Positions 24,801 to 39,800 of a stretch of 64,000 nt of DNA are shown piece after piece. The translations under genes were made by a program, and so were the position numbers. Numbering within the stretch: position 1 is the first letter of the stretch; each line of letters starts with the position of its first letter. The notes under the pieces were generated by a model. It saw only the letters and a list, made by a program, of their open reading frames with translations, was not told the DNA's origin and did not search any database. The stretch comes from Holothuria scabra (lineage: Eukaryota; Echinodermata; Holothuroidea; Aspidochirotida; Holothuriidae): NCBI GenBank assembly GCA_037179385.1, contig CM074194.1:62001-126000 (forward strand), given 5' to 3'.

Positions 24801-27800
24801 AGAACCTACCCCCAGGGAAGGAGGAATTTTTAGAATCCGTCCTGCCAGAAGTTATTATTTGCACAAAAGAAGTAAATTCAAAAACAAGGGGAACAGCTTT
24901 CCTTTTGCTTAGTGAGATTGGACGTTGCTTTATGAGATCCGAAGAAGGCAGCAAAGAAGGTTTGATACGGTGCATTTTTTGTAAAAAATAAACATTGCCG
25001 TGAATGCTGTTTGACTTTATGTTGTACCTGACGGCTTAGTCAAAGAGGTTAAAGCATCAGATGTTATATGTGGGTTGCTTTCATCTCGTTACAGCTATGG
25101 CACAAATTTATAGCAACTTTACTTTTAAGGCTGAGGTGACCACTTTCAAAACTTTTATGTGCTTCTTTTTGGAAAAAGCACACATTTTATTGGTAGTTTG
25201 GAAGTAGGGTTGCCTTCTCCTGTCAGTACAAGAAGACAAAGCAAAAGGTTCCACCAGAAACATAAAAAGAAGAGGATTAATTACCACTTAACCCCAAGTT
25301 TATATTGATGCTGTCCTAGGGGAAAGTTATGAGTGGGTTCGGGGGAAAGAAGCTTGCTTCAAGGTCCTTGTAAGGTGCACTTTGGAGGGTTTTAAAGACC
25401 ATCTATTTGTGTAAGTTCAAATATCGCTGCAAATGTGTCCTCTTTTTAAAAAAGAAACCAAGATATTGACAATTTTCTAATTTTTGTGGAAATGAAAAGG
25501 GGGGATTCTACCAACCTTCTTTTGGAAGGGTGTGAAAAATCCCTCTTTACCCCCTTTGCGGGAAACACTGAGTGACACAATGTGCCAAAAAGGTGTATGT
25601 GAGCTTTATGTTAACTTTAGGAGCCAATGTGATTAAATATGTAACAGGGTCCACATTCAAACGTGAACACACATTTTGCTTATGTGAATTCATTGCACCA
25701 AGTATACAATTCATAAGTCATACCAAAGACACTAAAAATGGAACCTACTGCTTAAAATGGAACCTATGTGTTATGCTCCACATAATCAATGGAGTAGGGA
25801 AACAATCCAATGCCCCACTACTTGAAAAAAGTCAATGGGTGCTGAAACGTTAAAACTACAGGCATGAGCTTTTTCCTCTTTTCCGTGGATATCTGCGTTT
25901 TTTTAGTCGCGGTTCCGCGGAAAAACTACAGTTCCGCTTTTTTGTATATTATCAAAATTATTTGTGTCGATAAAATTGGGTAAAAACACGGACATAACCT
26001 GTATAAGAAGAAGCTCATGAAACAAGGAAGAGTAGGGATACTGTATACAGTAGTACTCATGCTCGTACGTGCGTATGTAAGCAATGTGTACACCTTGGCA
26101 GTTATCTTTATTTCCTAGATGGATACTATGCATGACCGTTGTCAAATTTATAGAACGTACATAGCTGTGCAGGCATGGATATTGCAATCGCGCAAGGAAT
26201 CGAAAGGGCCTCGCGATTATCTGCCGTACAGCTTGTACAGTAGTGTATTGCATGCATTGAACTGCATGCCTCCTGCATGTGCACGGAACATCAGTTACAT
26301 TTCCAAATCAATTCAAGATAAAAGAGATTCTCGATGTGTAGTCTTTGACAAAATTGCCAAAAACAAGTGGCTCTCATGTTAGTCAATGCTGGAATGGACT
26401 GAACATTTGAATAATCTGGTATATGAATGCCATTTGACACATCGTCCTGCGACGTCTTTCTTGTGTAGTGTAACGACTAACATAAGGCCTAGCCTAACAC
26501 TGTAACGTTAGGCCTACTAAGTTATAGCTTCTTGTACAGTGAGTTAAGTTTGTTAGGCTCTGTCTGTCTGTTGTGCAGGAATCGGGTGTTACTTACTGTC
26601 TGTTGTTACTGCATTATCCATATGCATCGAATCCATTTTTAAAAGATTTCGTTAAGAATAACCAGGGCCAACGTTTGGTTATACAAGCATAGGCCTAGGC
26701 CAGTTTACATATGACAAGCCTAACGTTAGGCCAAACGTTAGCCTACTACAGTAGTATTACTTAGTAATACTAGTAGTAAGCACTGAGCAACGCTAGGCCC
26801 AGTCTTGTTGGCCTGGCTTTTAAAATTGAATTAATGAACATTTTGCTGGTAATATTACAGTCACTATTAGTCCAATAAAAAGTTATCCTACCAGGAAATC
26901 TTAAACACTTACCTGAGCAGATCAATGAGGTGACAAATTAAGCACAGGCTACAAGGCAACACTAACAAAAATGTTGTGTTTTAGAGTGCATTTCCTGTGA
27001 TCCAAGGTTCCAAAATTTCAAAATTTTCTCACCTCAGCCCCAACCATGGTGGGACTGAGGTGGGCTGTGACCCCCCGGCAGTGAATTTCCCTCTTTTTTT
27101 TTTGAAATGCCAGGCTCATGTCTGAAACTAGAAGGTCAGTAGGTGAGGGATAAAATTCTACTAAACCAACTAATGCATCTGCCCCTGGCTTCTATTGCTT
27201 TCAAAAATTTCAAGCATGCAACAACTATGGCTACCTGTCTAATCCTTTGCTAAAAAATGTCCCAGTTCCTATATCTTTATATTTTTGCAAGGTTATGGGA
27301 TTGTCTCATATTTAATTAACTATGTCATTTTACACGTTGTAGAGGAAGGTCCATGGCCTCCAAGATATATGCATTACAAGACAAACAAAACAGAAAAGAC
27401 AAGAAATACCCTAGCAACAGTTTCCTTAAAGTGTGCCACATCAGACATTTTCACATGACTTTTAAAACTTTTTATTCTCATCAGAGAACTTGTCTAAATA
27501 CCTAAGCATGCTGGCTGCCGGCCTAGCAGGATCACAAGAGATGATTAGTGCGTCCATATTAGCCATGACGACTGTCGTATTTGAGTTTAAAGGTTAGTGT
27601 TTGTGTTCATATACTCTAATAATTCATCTTCAAATGAAAAGACATTTGTCAACACAGATGTTTGAAGACAGTAAAAAAGTGTCGTGTCATAGGTCACTGA
27701 CAACTATCATTCTATACAGAAAGCTCACTCATCTATTTGAAAAACTATGTGATACAACCAGGGGCACTCTAACATCAATACCCAAGAAGGGACTCTCTCT

Positions 27801-30800
27801 CATTTAGTGACATTCTGCTACAAAACTTGCTTGACGGAAATTGTGTGACAGTTTGTGACATTTTGAGAATTTCATGACGACATTCCCTGACAAGATCCCT
27901 TAAATCTAGAAAGGCACACTTCTAAATTCAGATATGTGGGTTTTGATCTAGTTTTTAGCAGAATGTTTACATTGGAATTTGCACCTCCAGCACTGTGCAA
28001 AGATGTTTACCAAGCTCTGTGGTCATGCACTGCTTTACAGTACTGAAAAAAATAAAAAGAGTTTTGGAGGGATAAGAAATACCTGTAGGCAAAGGAAGTT
28101 ACTGTACAGAGATGTTAGAAAATATAAAGGATTGCTTGCATGTCTGCACAATTTTTAATCAAAATCTCTAATGGGCAGTACTTGACATCATCCATAAAGT
28201 GGCAGTGGTCAGTAACTATCTGACCTAGCCTCATGTACAGCTAAATGTTTATGAAACTTTGTTATGCTTTACTATTCTCATCATACATGTATTGTATAAA
28301 TATGATGAGCCAAGTAAGCCCTTCATGTTCTGTTGGGGTTACAGTTAGTTTTTAAGCTGCATCAAGCAGTGTGTCTTTTTCTCACAAATTGTCAAATGAA
28401 GGAATTCATCATAATCCCTGGCATATATTGTGTCTCACATATGTGAAAAAAGCAAAGTTGATGTGATTTGTTGGTAGAATCTTGGAAAAAAATTGTGGCA
28501 ATTGACTCTTTAGACGTTTTGAAACTTTTGGGATGGGACAAATTGTGACTTATCATTGAACAAGTATTCTTTGTCTGAAATGCTCAACTTAAAAGATGTG
28601 TCAAATTTACTTTCATTACATCAAGTTTTGTGAGGGAATATTTACATCCAAGACTTAAATTCAGTTAAAGTTTTTCCCGCTTTAAGCATTAATCTTCTGT
28701 AGACCTTTTTCCAAATTAGCAATTACAAAGACTCGTTGGATTGAGTTTTGGTGTGCATCTTTTTAGAATATGATATGATGCCACTGACAGAAATGACATC
28801 CCACAATCCTTTGTAATGGCTACTTATTTATGTTAGACCGATTTATGTAATACAAGCAAGTGATTGTGCCAAGCTAAAAGTGTAGACTTTAACTTTTTTG
28901 TAATTTTGCATTTTTTCCTAGATGTATTAGAAGGTGCTCTTTTGGAACAGCTGATCAGCAGTCTTCACATCTTGATGGAATCCAAGAGTCGGGAGATAGT
29001 ACGCTCATGCCTTGGACTTGTCAAAGTCATCTGTTCTGTCATTGAGGATGTATCTCTTGCCCAGTTTGTGAAACCTCTGGTATAGTATTCCACTAGTTTA
29101 GTAAAATGAATGAGACAGTGATGTCCTAAGAATTGTAGATAGTGGTACAAACAGATCTAATTTAATAAGTGTTTAAAGTGAGTTTGGTTATTTGTTGCCA
29201 CATGGAATTGTGGGATACACAAATTGAGCTGATCTCATAGTGTACTTTATTCCTGTGCTTTTGTGCAGAATGTGCATGCAACACAAAACATAACAGTGTC
29301 TTGCCAACTGAACCAAAATAAGTTTTCCAGCCCTTTTTTACAGCAAATGGAAAGGTAAAAACAAGTGTAATTCAAATGCATTCCAATTTGTCAAATCACA
29401 AGCAAGATCCCTCCTTATGTTATTGATAGATTAATAAAAAATGATTGAAGAATGATCAAATTTTGGTACATCTGTTGTAGGTGCAGAAGGGTTGTTGTAG
29501 AGCTGCCAACTGTTCCAATTTGGGAGACACTGTTCTGCTTTCTTACATCAAAATTTGCTGTGTTCTGATTATACAGTGTTGTGTTCCAATTTAAGTGAAA
29601 CTGGAATCATGATCATACATGTTCAATATTTTCATTTGTTTCTTGAAGTAGTGGATTTTTTTCGGGAGTGTTGAAGAAAATGTTGGTTATGTAAGTTATG
29701 TGTATCTATTAAAGTGTAGAGTTGTGATTTGGGTGTTAGTTATAAACAAAGCATTGTCAGTACAGTACATGCTGTGTAATATGACCTAAAGTACTCTTTG
29801 TATTTTTTTTTTTAACTTGCTGTCAATTAAAGAACCATGTCAATTGAGAATTTCTGTGGACTACTTTGAAACTTGTAGTTTAGGGTAAGAGGATTAGGCC
29901 TTTAAATGATGATTTTTTCAAAATTGTATATTGCAAAATGTCACAATTGTTTTAAGAGCCCATGTGAGCCATGCCTAGATGGCTCGTTTATCATTTTGAA
30001 GCTCATTAAATGCTTTTTGCAAATGACTCCCAGTTATCATTGTGGATACATGTCCCTGATTTTGATAGATAAGATTTGGTTAGATATGGTTTTACACCTC
30101 TACTTATAACCTTCTTGTTTAATCTAGTCTTGCTCACACTGGTTTGTTATCTCTACTCCATTGCTTATGCAGAGCATCTTGCACAGTTGCAGGGTGTTCC
30201 AATTGTAAATCTTTGATATGACCTGGCTTTGGAATCGAACCCTAGACCTTCTGAGTCAGAGCTGGTTGCTCTGCCAACTAGACCTCACACCTAGTGTTTT
30301 TGATAGAATGTTTCTGACAGATTTATGACAAACAAACTGCATAAAATCAAAAGGGCCACTAAGGAAAGCTTGAAATGTATGACACATTTGTTTTTTTGGT
30401 TTCCCGAAAGGAAAAACTATGGAGCCACTCTTCTTCACCCTGCAAAACCTTGCGGGGGACCGCGGATTGCAAAGTCAAAATTGACTATTACAAGTCATCC
30501 ATACAAATGAGCGAAGACAGTTACTTATACCGCATGCTTTTACAATATTGCTCGACACAGTGTTTCTACAAAACAAAAGTCAAAGACTCTTCTCTTACTA
30601 AAAATTTTTGGGGTCATCAAGTAGTTAATAATTTAAAAAGTCGTAAATAACTTTGAAGTTTACTGCATTCTTGGAGAAAATCATATAAGCCTGCGATTAT
30701 AAGCCACACTCGTTGTTGTCTTAGATCAGACTAAAACAATGTACACATATACAGCCACTAATGATATAGCAATGCGCAACCCATCCGCTTTGTACTCGGT

Positions 30801-33800
30801 ATTTTACATATCTGTAAGGCACTACGACTACAAGCAAGTCGAAATGCTTCTCATCTGGCGACAATCGCAATGGAGTTTTACTGTGTAAACTTTCTCCACA
30901 TACAGTTAACTCAATGAGGAATTACAGTACATTCTGTGTATAAAATAAGAAACCAGTTGATTCTTTGCGATAGACCAGCTGTAGGGTATTGTGAGGGTGT
31001 CAGTGTCATGAAGTATCGTGTGGCCTGTGTAAGGCTGTGTTTGCAGTTTGTGGATTTGAAATTGTTTATTCTGTTTCAGAGATGTTTTCAGACTTTATTT
31101 TTCCTGGTGTAATTAATGTTGCTGCTGCTTAGAGGCGATTGAATTAGCGGAGGTTCCGTAGTAGCTGGTCTTGTTTGTAAGAAGACTTCAAAAAAACTTA
31201 GTTTTAAACCTGTAATAACCATTAGTAGAGGTAGCTTGATGTTGCTTGTAGAGAACAGCCACAATTAGTTTGAGTTTGGTTCATATAAGTTAAGGTCAGT
31301 TTAGATGAGGTTTTCATGGCTTAAGTTTGTTGGTTAAATCAGGCTGGCCAAGGTTACATTTCAGTTGCGGCTCACTGACATGTTTTCCTGCTTATGCTGA
31401 ACACCAAGCAGTTTTCCGGCTTATGCTAAGCACCAAGCTTAATGGCTGACCTAGGCCACTTGCTACTTGACGATGAGGGAGTTGTCTAGACTCCAATTCA
31501 TAGGCTTTCTTCCTTGTAGGTCTATATTTTCAGTAGGCCTATGCTAATTACTTGTACTTAGTAAAGTAACCTAAAGAGTGCCTTTGCAAGAATGTTGGTA
31601 GGGGCCGTTCAGAATTGGTTTGATATTTTTATATACCTCCGGTAATATGCGGTTACGGCCCTATACTCTACACCCTCATATTCCTACCCCCTTTTGTTCC
31701 GACATTTGATCGTAGATGAGCACATGGGTGTCGGAACATATAGGGCTGTCGGAATATAGGGCAGTCACCGTAATATGCTATATAGCCTAGTTCCCGCTCG
31801 TAGCCAGAGTGAGAAGAAGGCAAAACCCGGAAAAATTTTCAAGGTGACAAAGTGTGCGGGCTACTGCAAGTAATAAATCAATGAAAATAATCAAATTAGG
31901 CCTATCTGGGGAAAATCATGGGGGCTTAGCCTTCTTTGGCGACCCCTTGCATGACTACCGATCTGCTACATGTTTTTTATGAACTGGAGAGAACTCTTTG
32001 TATCGACTCTCTATCAGAATTTGCTAGTAGGCCTATAATATTCTCAGTTATTGCCACAGGTGAATACCATAGCCTATTCATTACATACTGGAATGGTTTC
32101 GTGGAGAAGATAAACACGCGCAGTATCTTAAGTTGTCAAGTGTCGTTGAGATACTACCCTTAAAGGCCCAGTTCTATCACCCCAAACAGTACCAATTCTC
32201 CTTACCTTCTTACTGAAGTCCCTCCCACAATTGTCTGAAATTCATCCTCATCCAGACACAATCTCAGTTTATTGCTTCAGGGTGAGTCTAGAAAAACTCA
32301 ATTTTATAGTCAAAACACTGTCAGTACTGTTCATGCTGTGTAATATAAGCTTTGGCATTCTGAATTGTTTGAAATAGCTGTCAATCAAAGAGCTGAGCCA
32401 ATTGAGAATTAAGGTACCCGGGTACCAATATTGTAGTTTGGGGTGAGAGGTTTGCCCTTTAAGGAGATTTTCTTTATTGCATTGCTTTTCGGGGGATGTT
32501 TAAATTGCCAAGCTATCCAATATTGAACCTGGTAATGCCCCACTCAGATGCATGGACATTTTGGTCATAACTTGCGGTGCACTATCATTCCTCTCAAGGA
32601 CCAACGGTGATCTCTAACAGTATCCTTTCGGAAACGTACATAACTGTGGTCTTGATTTTACAGATGTGTCCTCATTGTTCATTCTTATTTAGCTAGCCAC
32701 TGGCCTTTTTGTTTCATTTATTCCCCTTTGAACAAAATTATTTTTCTGAAGAAAATTTGTTTCATTGTACATCTGTTTTATTTTATTGCAGCTGGATGAT
32801 ATCGGTAACTTGTCAGATGCAAACAGCAGAGCTTTTAGAGTCAACATTAAATCTATATTTAAACAGCTGGTGAAAAAATTTGGGTGAGATTTTAATGTTG
32901 CTTCTTGCTTTTTGGCATTCAGAGTATATTTAATTGTTGTGGTGAGTATTTTGAAAGTTGTAGGTCCAATGCTTTACCATAGTCTGAAGTGAGGGGTAAT
33001 ATCAGGGATGGGGTGGGGTAATATCAGGGATGGGGTGGGATAGCAGTGTGGACAGTCAGTAAGAGAAAACCTCTTCATATTCTACTCACTGCCTGCTAAA
33101 TGATAAACCATATTTTCATGTTGGGGAGGAAAAAAGGGAAAGTAAGTGATCATGTAAGATAAGCCAATAGAGCAAGTATTTGAAAATGTGAAAGGCAACT
33201 AGTTGTGACTTCTTTGTAGAGTTTTCCATATAAATAGATAGATGAAAGATGTTGCTAAACAGTTTACAAATGAAAATTTACTGAAATAAGTAACTGTAGG
33301 TCAAAGCATACAAGCTAATTTAGCACAGATCTGCCATAGATCTTTTTTCCAAATAGCAATAATGAAGGACTGTGGGATGGATTTTATTAAAGTATGCTTT
33401 TCTTTAGTCATTGTCATTTTACTTTGGCCAAAAAGAATGCACACCAAAATGCTATCCCACAAGTCATTGCAATTGCTGTTTGGAAAGTGGTCTATTGTGT
33501 ATTTGCCTCTTTATTCTTTTTAACTCTTTTCCCCTTTTAGGTCAAGCTGACACATTTTGTGGATTAAGAGGTCAGGTGTGGCATGTATCAGTCTTGATCA
33601 ATACACATTGTTTAGGGAAAGGGAAAGATGAATATAATTTTGAAACCTTCTTCTACCTCCAGGTTTGAGATGGTTTCCAAGATGGTTGCTCCTAAACAGA
33701 TAAAGATGCTTCAAAATGTTAAGAAGAGGCAAGACAGAAACAAGAGACTGCGAGCTGCCAAAGAAGCTCATGATAACGAAGAAGATGAGGACGAAACTAT

Positions 33801-36800
33801 GGCTGCACTTGCTCCAAGCAAACCTAAACCAGAGAGGTTGTAACTTTTCTTTATTTGGCAGGGTTTTCTGCAAGATTTACTGGATGGGAAGGTTAATTAA
33901 ATGGAAGATTTACTAGATGGAAGGCCACTATTCCAAAGGTTTACTAAATCAATTGTTAGACTGAAGGTTTGCTGAATCAGGGGATATCTCAGTGGAAGGT
34001 CTGCTAGACCAGTTTCCACTTAGGAAACATTCATTAGATCAAAAGTTTACTGGACTGGTGGCTGGCTAGATCAGACTGCATGTTCAATTGGTCAGTTGGT
34101 TAGAGCATCTGACTTACAGACTGATGCTCAGGAGTTCAAGTCCTGGCCAGGCCATAACAAAGACTTAAAAAATGGAACCTATTGCCATTGTGTTTGGTGC
34201 TCAGCATAATCAATGGAGTAGGAAAATTACCTAGTCAGCCACAACTGGAAAAAGGGCCATGGAACCAATTGGTGGGAAAGGGCACTGTAAAACTCACATC
34301 TTGCTAACAAGAGCTAACTTATTTGCAGTATGACCAGTACAAGATTGATTGCAAAAGATGTCTGTATTTCCTAGATTAGTGGATGGAAGGCCACTATTCC
34401 AAAGGTTTACTAAATCAATTGTTAGACTGAAGGTTTGCTGAATCAGGGGATATCTCAGTGGAAGGTCTGCTAGACCAGTTTCCACTTAGGAAACATTCAT
34501 TAGATCAAAAGTTTACTGGACTGGTGGCTGGCTAGATCAGACTGCATGTTCAATTGGTCAGTTGGTTAGAGCATCTGACTTACAGACTGATGCTCAGGAG
34601 TTCAAGTCCTGGCCAGGCCATAACAAAGACTTAAAAAATGGAACCTATTGCCATTGTGTTTGGTGCTCAGCATAATCAATGGAGTAGGAAAATTACCTAG
34701 TCAGCCACAACTGGAAAAAGGGCCATGGAACCAATTGGTGGGAAAGGGCACTGTAAAACTCACATCTTGCTAACAAGAGCTAACTTATTTGCAGTATGAC
34801 CAGTACAAGATTGATTGCAAAAGATGTCTGTATTTCCTAGATTAGTTCAATCTGGTGGGAAACCATCCCAATTTTCAAAATTTTTGATTTTGAGAACATT
34901 TGATCGAGTGAGAATAATTGAACTTATTGTTGAAAGCTTGTTTGGCAAATGTTTAAAAACAGTTAGTAGTAGCATGTTCTAGTGTTCGACCTATTATGCT
35001 ATAATCGGTAATACCAGATTACCGATTAATTAATTTAACAATGGGCCCGATGCTGATTACAGATTACTGATTATTAGAAAGAGGGAAGTCACTTGTTTGT
35101 CTCTTTAGTACACACCCCTTGCTTGGTGCATATCGTATTACCATAATCAGTTCAAGATGGAAAATATTGGGAATAGTTCCGTGCGTTTCACAAACGGGAT
35201 ATCATTTTTGTAGGCATAATATTTTCACTTAAAAAGTGAAGATACAAATCAAACGTTAATACAATAAAATAGTTTGCAGTCCATGTCACATCCCCCTTGA
35301 TAATTTAGTTCTAAGGCCAACATCCTGCTCTGTCTTGTTTTCATTCCCCAATCATGTCAAAACATTTGCATTCTTTTACTGTACTGGGTTGTGGTTGCGT
35401 TAGTGTACTTAAGCTACTCTCCCGCTTTTACAAACCTCATGTAGTGCAATCATGATAATCTTAAAACAATTGAACCCGATTAACGTACCTTATGTTCCTT
35501 TCGGATATAAATATCCCTGTATATTTTTAGCAGTTCTTGTCCAAAACTTACGTCTTGTTTAAAAAGAATCTGCAACTGAAATGCATGTAAGTTTGATCCC
35601 CGAAAAATCCACATACGCAGATATTTGTGGTGCCATATCTAGGTGAATACAGCACGGGGCTCGCCCGGCTTCGCTAGATGGCTATATAAGCATGACAAGT
35701 GCAATCATTGTAACACAAACTCAACGAGAAAACTTGTCTCAAGACCGAGTATTTTCACACACTAAATCACATTGGCAAAGGCACGAGTTGTGATTGGCTG
35801 GCTATAATCAATGCAATTGAACTAATCATGATTCAGGGGCCAATTTAAATTTTGCAAAGGATGGTATATGATGTCACCGAGCAAAACATGATGCCTTGTT
35901 TGGCAGTAAAAAGGGACACACACGTAAGTCTAGTGCATGCGTGGGCCAAGAAGTTTGCTGCACGAGACCACATGCATCACTGTTTTCATTTGCAATGATG
36001 TCGTATGAAGACATGACATATAAGTCTCTACTGTAAATAACATAATGGTAGGAATGCTGGGAATGGCTTAATTTATGCAAGATAATAACCACCAAACTTC
36101 ACAAGATTCTAGGTGCTAAGTGTACAAAACATGCAAAGATATGTATGCAAAGCTTGGGGATTTGAAAAAACGGCAAAACACTGCAGCTGGATAGTCTGTA
36201 CTATGTGTATTGTGCACAACAGTTTGTATAACAACTTCCGCAGCGCTTTCTGCGAGACCGCAAGGAATACACCTTGAATGCAATTCTAAATCTAATTCCA
36301 GGTAAATCTGCCGGGTAATAGTGGAAAAAATTAAACCATCATTCCCGTGGCAGAGGTAAAATTCATACGTTTGTGATTTTCAATGCATCCTTTGGTGGGA
36401 AGTTAAAGGATTGAGTATCTGCAGGAATTTTAACCAAACTAAGAGCAAGTTTCAAGTATATTTAGCCCTTTTTCCCAGTTTGCAAATAATCGGTGGTAAT
36501 GATCGGTTGAATAACAGAATTTTACAGATGCTGATTATTTACCGATAACAGAATAATCAGCCTGATACCGATTACTTAACATATGATCGGTCGAACACTA
36601 TTGTGTTCTTTTGCTTTAGTTTGTCCAAGAAAATTACTGAAGTGAATGAGCCTTTGAATGTTTATAAAACTCATTCCTTTAAAAGTGTTTTGATTTGGAA
36701 AGTTTGGCTCAATCAATATTAAAAGGAGGGTATAAGGTAATGTCAACTTAAAATATGTTTAAGGTTTACTTTTTCTAAGCATTATGGTGAAAATTTGCAT

Positions 36801-39800
36801 TGAAATCTAACGTGAGGTTCTCAAGATATGAACAGGTTAAGTTATCACATTTTCAACAAAACATGATCTTGAAGCAAGCAGATATGACATCGTATCCTCA
36901 CTATCATGGACAGTTGTTTGTCTTTCTGTTAACTTTACAACAAATTTCCTCCTTGACTATCCAATATTATCAGACTGTGAAATCATATATGGCATGAGAA
37001 CTTAACAAACTTTGCATTTCTCACAGGGAGGTCTTATTCCAGGTCAACATTACAGTCTGGAACAACAAAAGGAAATAAAGCATTCCTTGTCAGTGTGAGG
37101 AAGTAAACCTCAACCTCACTTTGGTCTAGTGGCTTTATTTACTGATATGTTGAAAAATACATATCCAATTTGAATGAAACTTCCACCGAACTGTGTAGGT
37201 TTGATTCCTCTTTCACATGTGAAAGATAAAGTTTTGCCGAACTACCTCTTTAGATCCACATAAGTTCTTGAGATATCCTCATCATAAACCAGGTGTTTGG
37301 TCTAACGGTAAGAGCATCCTCCTCTCACATGGAAGGCCCAGTTCGCTTCCCAGGTCAAGTCATACCAAACACTCTAGAAAAGGAACCTACTGCCGTTATG
37401 CGTGATGCTCCGCATAAGCAATGGAGTAGGAAAAACAAGCCAGTGAGCCACAACTGCTAAAAAGGCCGTAGCTGGTTCGACTTAAACCAATAGGTGGGAA
37501 ACTGGGCTGTAAAACTGTCTAACTAACTAAATAACTAACTCATCATAAATTTAGGAGGTCTGTAGGTCAACCCTTTGTTGGGTCATACTAAACACTTTAA
37601 AATTGGAGCCTGCTGTCATTATATTTGGTTCTCAGCATAAGCAATGGAGTATGGAAAACAAGCCAGTGAGCCTTGACTGGGTAAAGGCTGTGGTGGGCCG
37701 TACTTAAACCAGTTGGTTGGAAACTGAGCAGTAAAACTTCATCTCACAAACTCATTAGATAAATGTAAAATGTAATACCACAGAGAGTTAGCAAATTTTG
37801 TCTTTCCAAAATTACTCTCCTCTTCCACCTAAATTCTTTCAGTCAACTTTGTCACTTACGCTAATATTAGGCGTCAGGTTTTAAAAATGCAAAGGAAAAA
37901 AATATTGAAGTCTATGGGTTGTAACTGTATTTACTCTTCAATACTCTGGAAATTTTACAAGAGATTAAGGAGACAAATTGTATAAAATATAAGCTGTAGA
38001 GGAACTTGTATAAGATGGCAATGGAATAAAATCCTTTTGTCCTTCAGCATGGAAGAAATTCTCCAAGAAACAGACTCTGAGGGTGAAGATGATTTAGATG
38101 AAGATAAGAAGCAAAAGGTTAAAGGTAAAAGGTCAAAGAAAGCAACTGGGAGAGGTTTGACCTGGCTGAAGGAGGATGAGAAAGATGAACCTATTGACTT
38201 TCTGGATCCAAGTGTATCAAAGAGAGTTTTAGGTAAGGGGTTTCTCTGTATAATTACAATTTAAAGGGAGATTTTCCCTTACACATAACTAAAAGCTACA
38301 ACTGTTATTAATATGCTAGTCTTTGGGGTTCAGTTGTTTGTAATTTTCATTCTACATTCTAGTGGAGCTGCAGGCAATTGGACCCTTGGGTAGAGAGGAT
38401 CCTGCTTTTGTTTAATATTTGCTGCTGCTTACTCTGTCTCTAATAAAGTTATTTCACCAAATTTATTTCAAAACTTTCCATAGAAGAAAATGACACTGGA
38501 ATTATGTGCGCTCAGGTTGAGATCCCAGAAATGTAATTTCTGCAGTTATAGATAAGATATGAAAAATGAGAGGTAACTGATTTGGTTATTAATTAAAATC
38601 ATGGTACTAGCAAGTGGTGGCTGTAGGTCTTTGTCAATGGTGTGTTTAAAAACCAATGTGGGTTGTCACCTGTCACCTCTTGTATCTACAAAACATATAG
38701 GGGACCTACGACTCCCAATATAAGTGATGGTTTGAGACAGATGTATGTCTTGTTTTGCATTAAATGACCTGATAAAAATTTGTGTTGTTTTATATAACCA
38801 TAGTATTTCCACATATTTTCAGATGTCTTCTATGAAATTTTTGTTCAATTTTATGCCAACCAGTTACATGGCAATTTGCTTCTCATGCCTGTCTGCAAGC
38901 TTTAGTGTCAGCTAAATTAGCAACAGCCAATGGCTTATGTCTAGAAACCTGATTATAAGACACACTCTAATTCTTCTTTCCATTTATAGCCACTAAACCA
39001 ACAAAGGATGCTGGGCCTTATACTGGAATTAAACATGACTTTAAGAAGTTACCAGATGGAAGGTTGGTTATCACAGAACCCACTGATGAGGATGTTGAAC
39101 GAAAAACAGCCTCTGGGAGCAAAAAGAGAAAGCTGGAACCAGATGATGACCTGGAAGCTATGATGGATGAAGAGTTGTCAGTTGTCAGAAAGGTAAATGG
39201 ACTTTGACCTCATTGGTGGGGGTTTTCATTCTTCTGGTTAGTAATACTGTAAATAGGACTGGGAAGTGCTTTTGCTGTTTTTTTTTTATTTGGAGGGGGG
39301 TCTTTTTTATTTGGAGGGGGGTCTGCTTAAGGGGAGTTTGTATGTTGTTCTTAAATTTCATTTAAAAGAATCAAACATTATATCAGTTAATCACTGCTAC
39401 ATTTGGAAATTTCCTCCAGAAGTAAGATAGTTCTTATCACATATATAGTTTTCATGTGATGTCATGATTTTGTTAACCTCACTCACTGCCAGCTTTGCCA
39501 AAAAGATGAAAGAATAGCTGATTTTTTCTCATCAAAATGTTATTCAGTTGACAAATCTCTTAGCAGATGGGTTTATATAGTCTCAAATTTATTCAGCCAA
39601 GGTGATTTTTTTTATTAAGACAATATTTTATGGAAGAAGGAATATATTTTATTCCACTCACTTGCTTTAAACTTTTTGCCATTTTCAGAAAATGAAGAAA
39701 AAGTGGGATAATATGGATTCAAGTGATGACGAAGGAGATGACGAAGTTAGCTCCAAATATCAAGGTTAATATTTTTTATTGTCTATTGATATCTTAGAAA

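Noticed and set aside
26119..26382. 87-codon plus-strand frame in an RRP12 intron
   Set aside because: No recognisable motif, and an overlapping minus-strand frame of similar length; likely chance.
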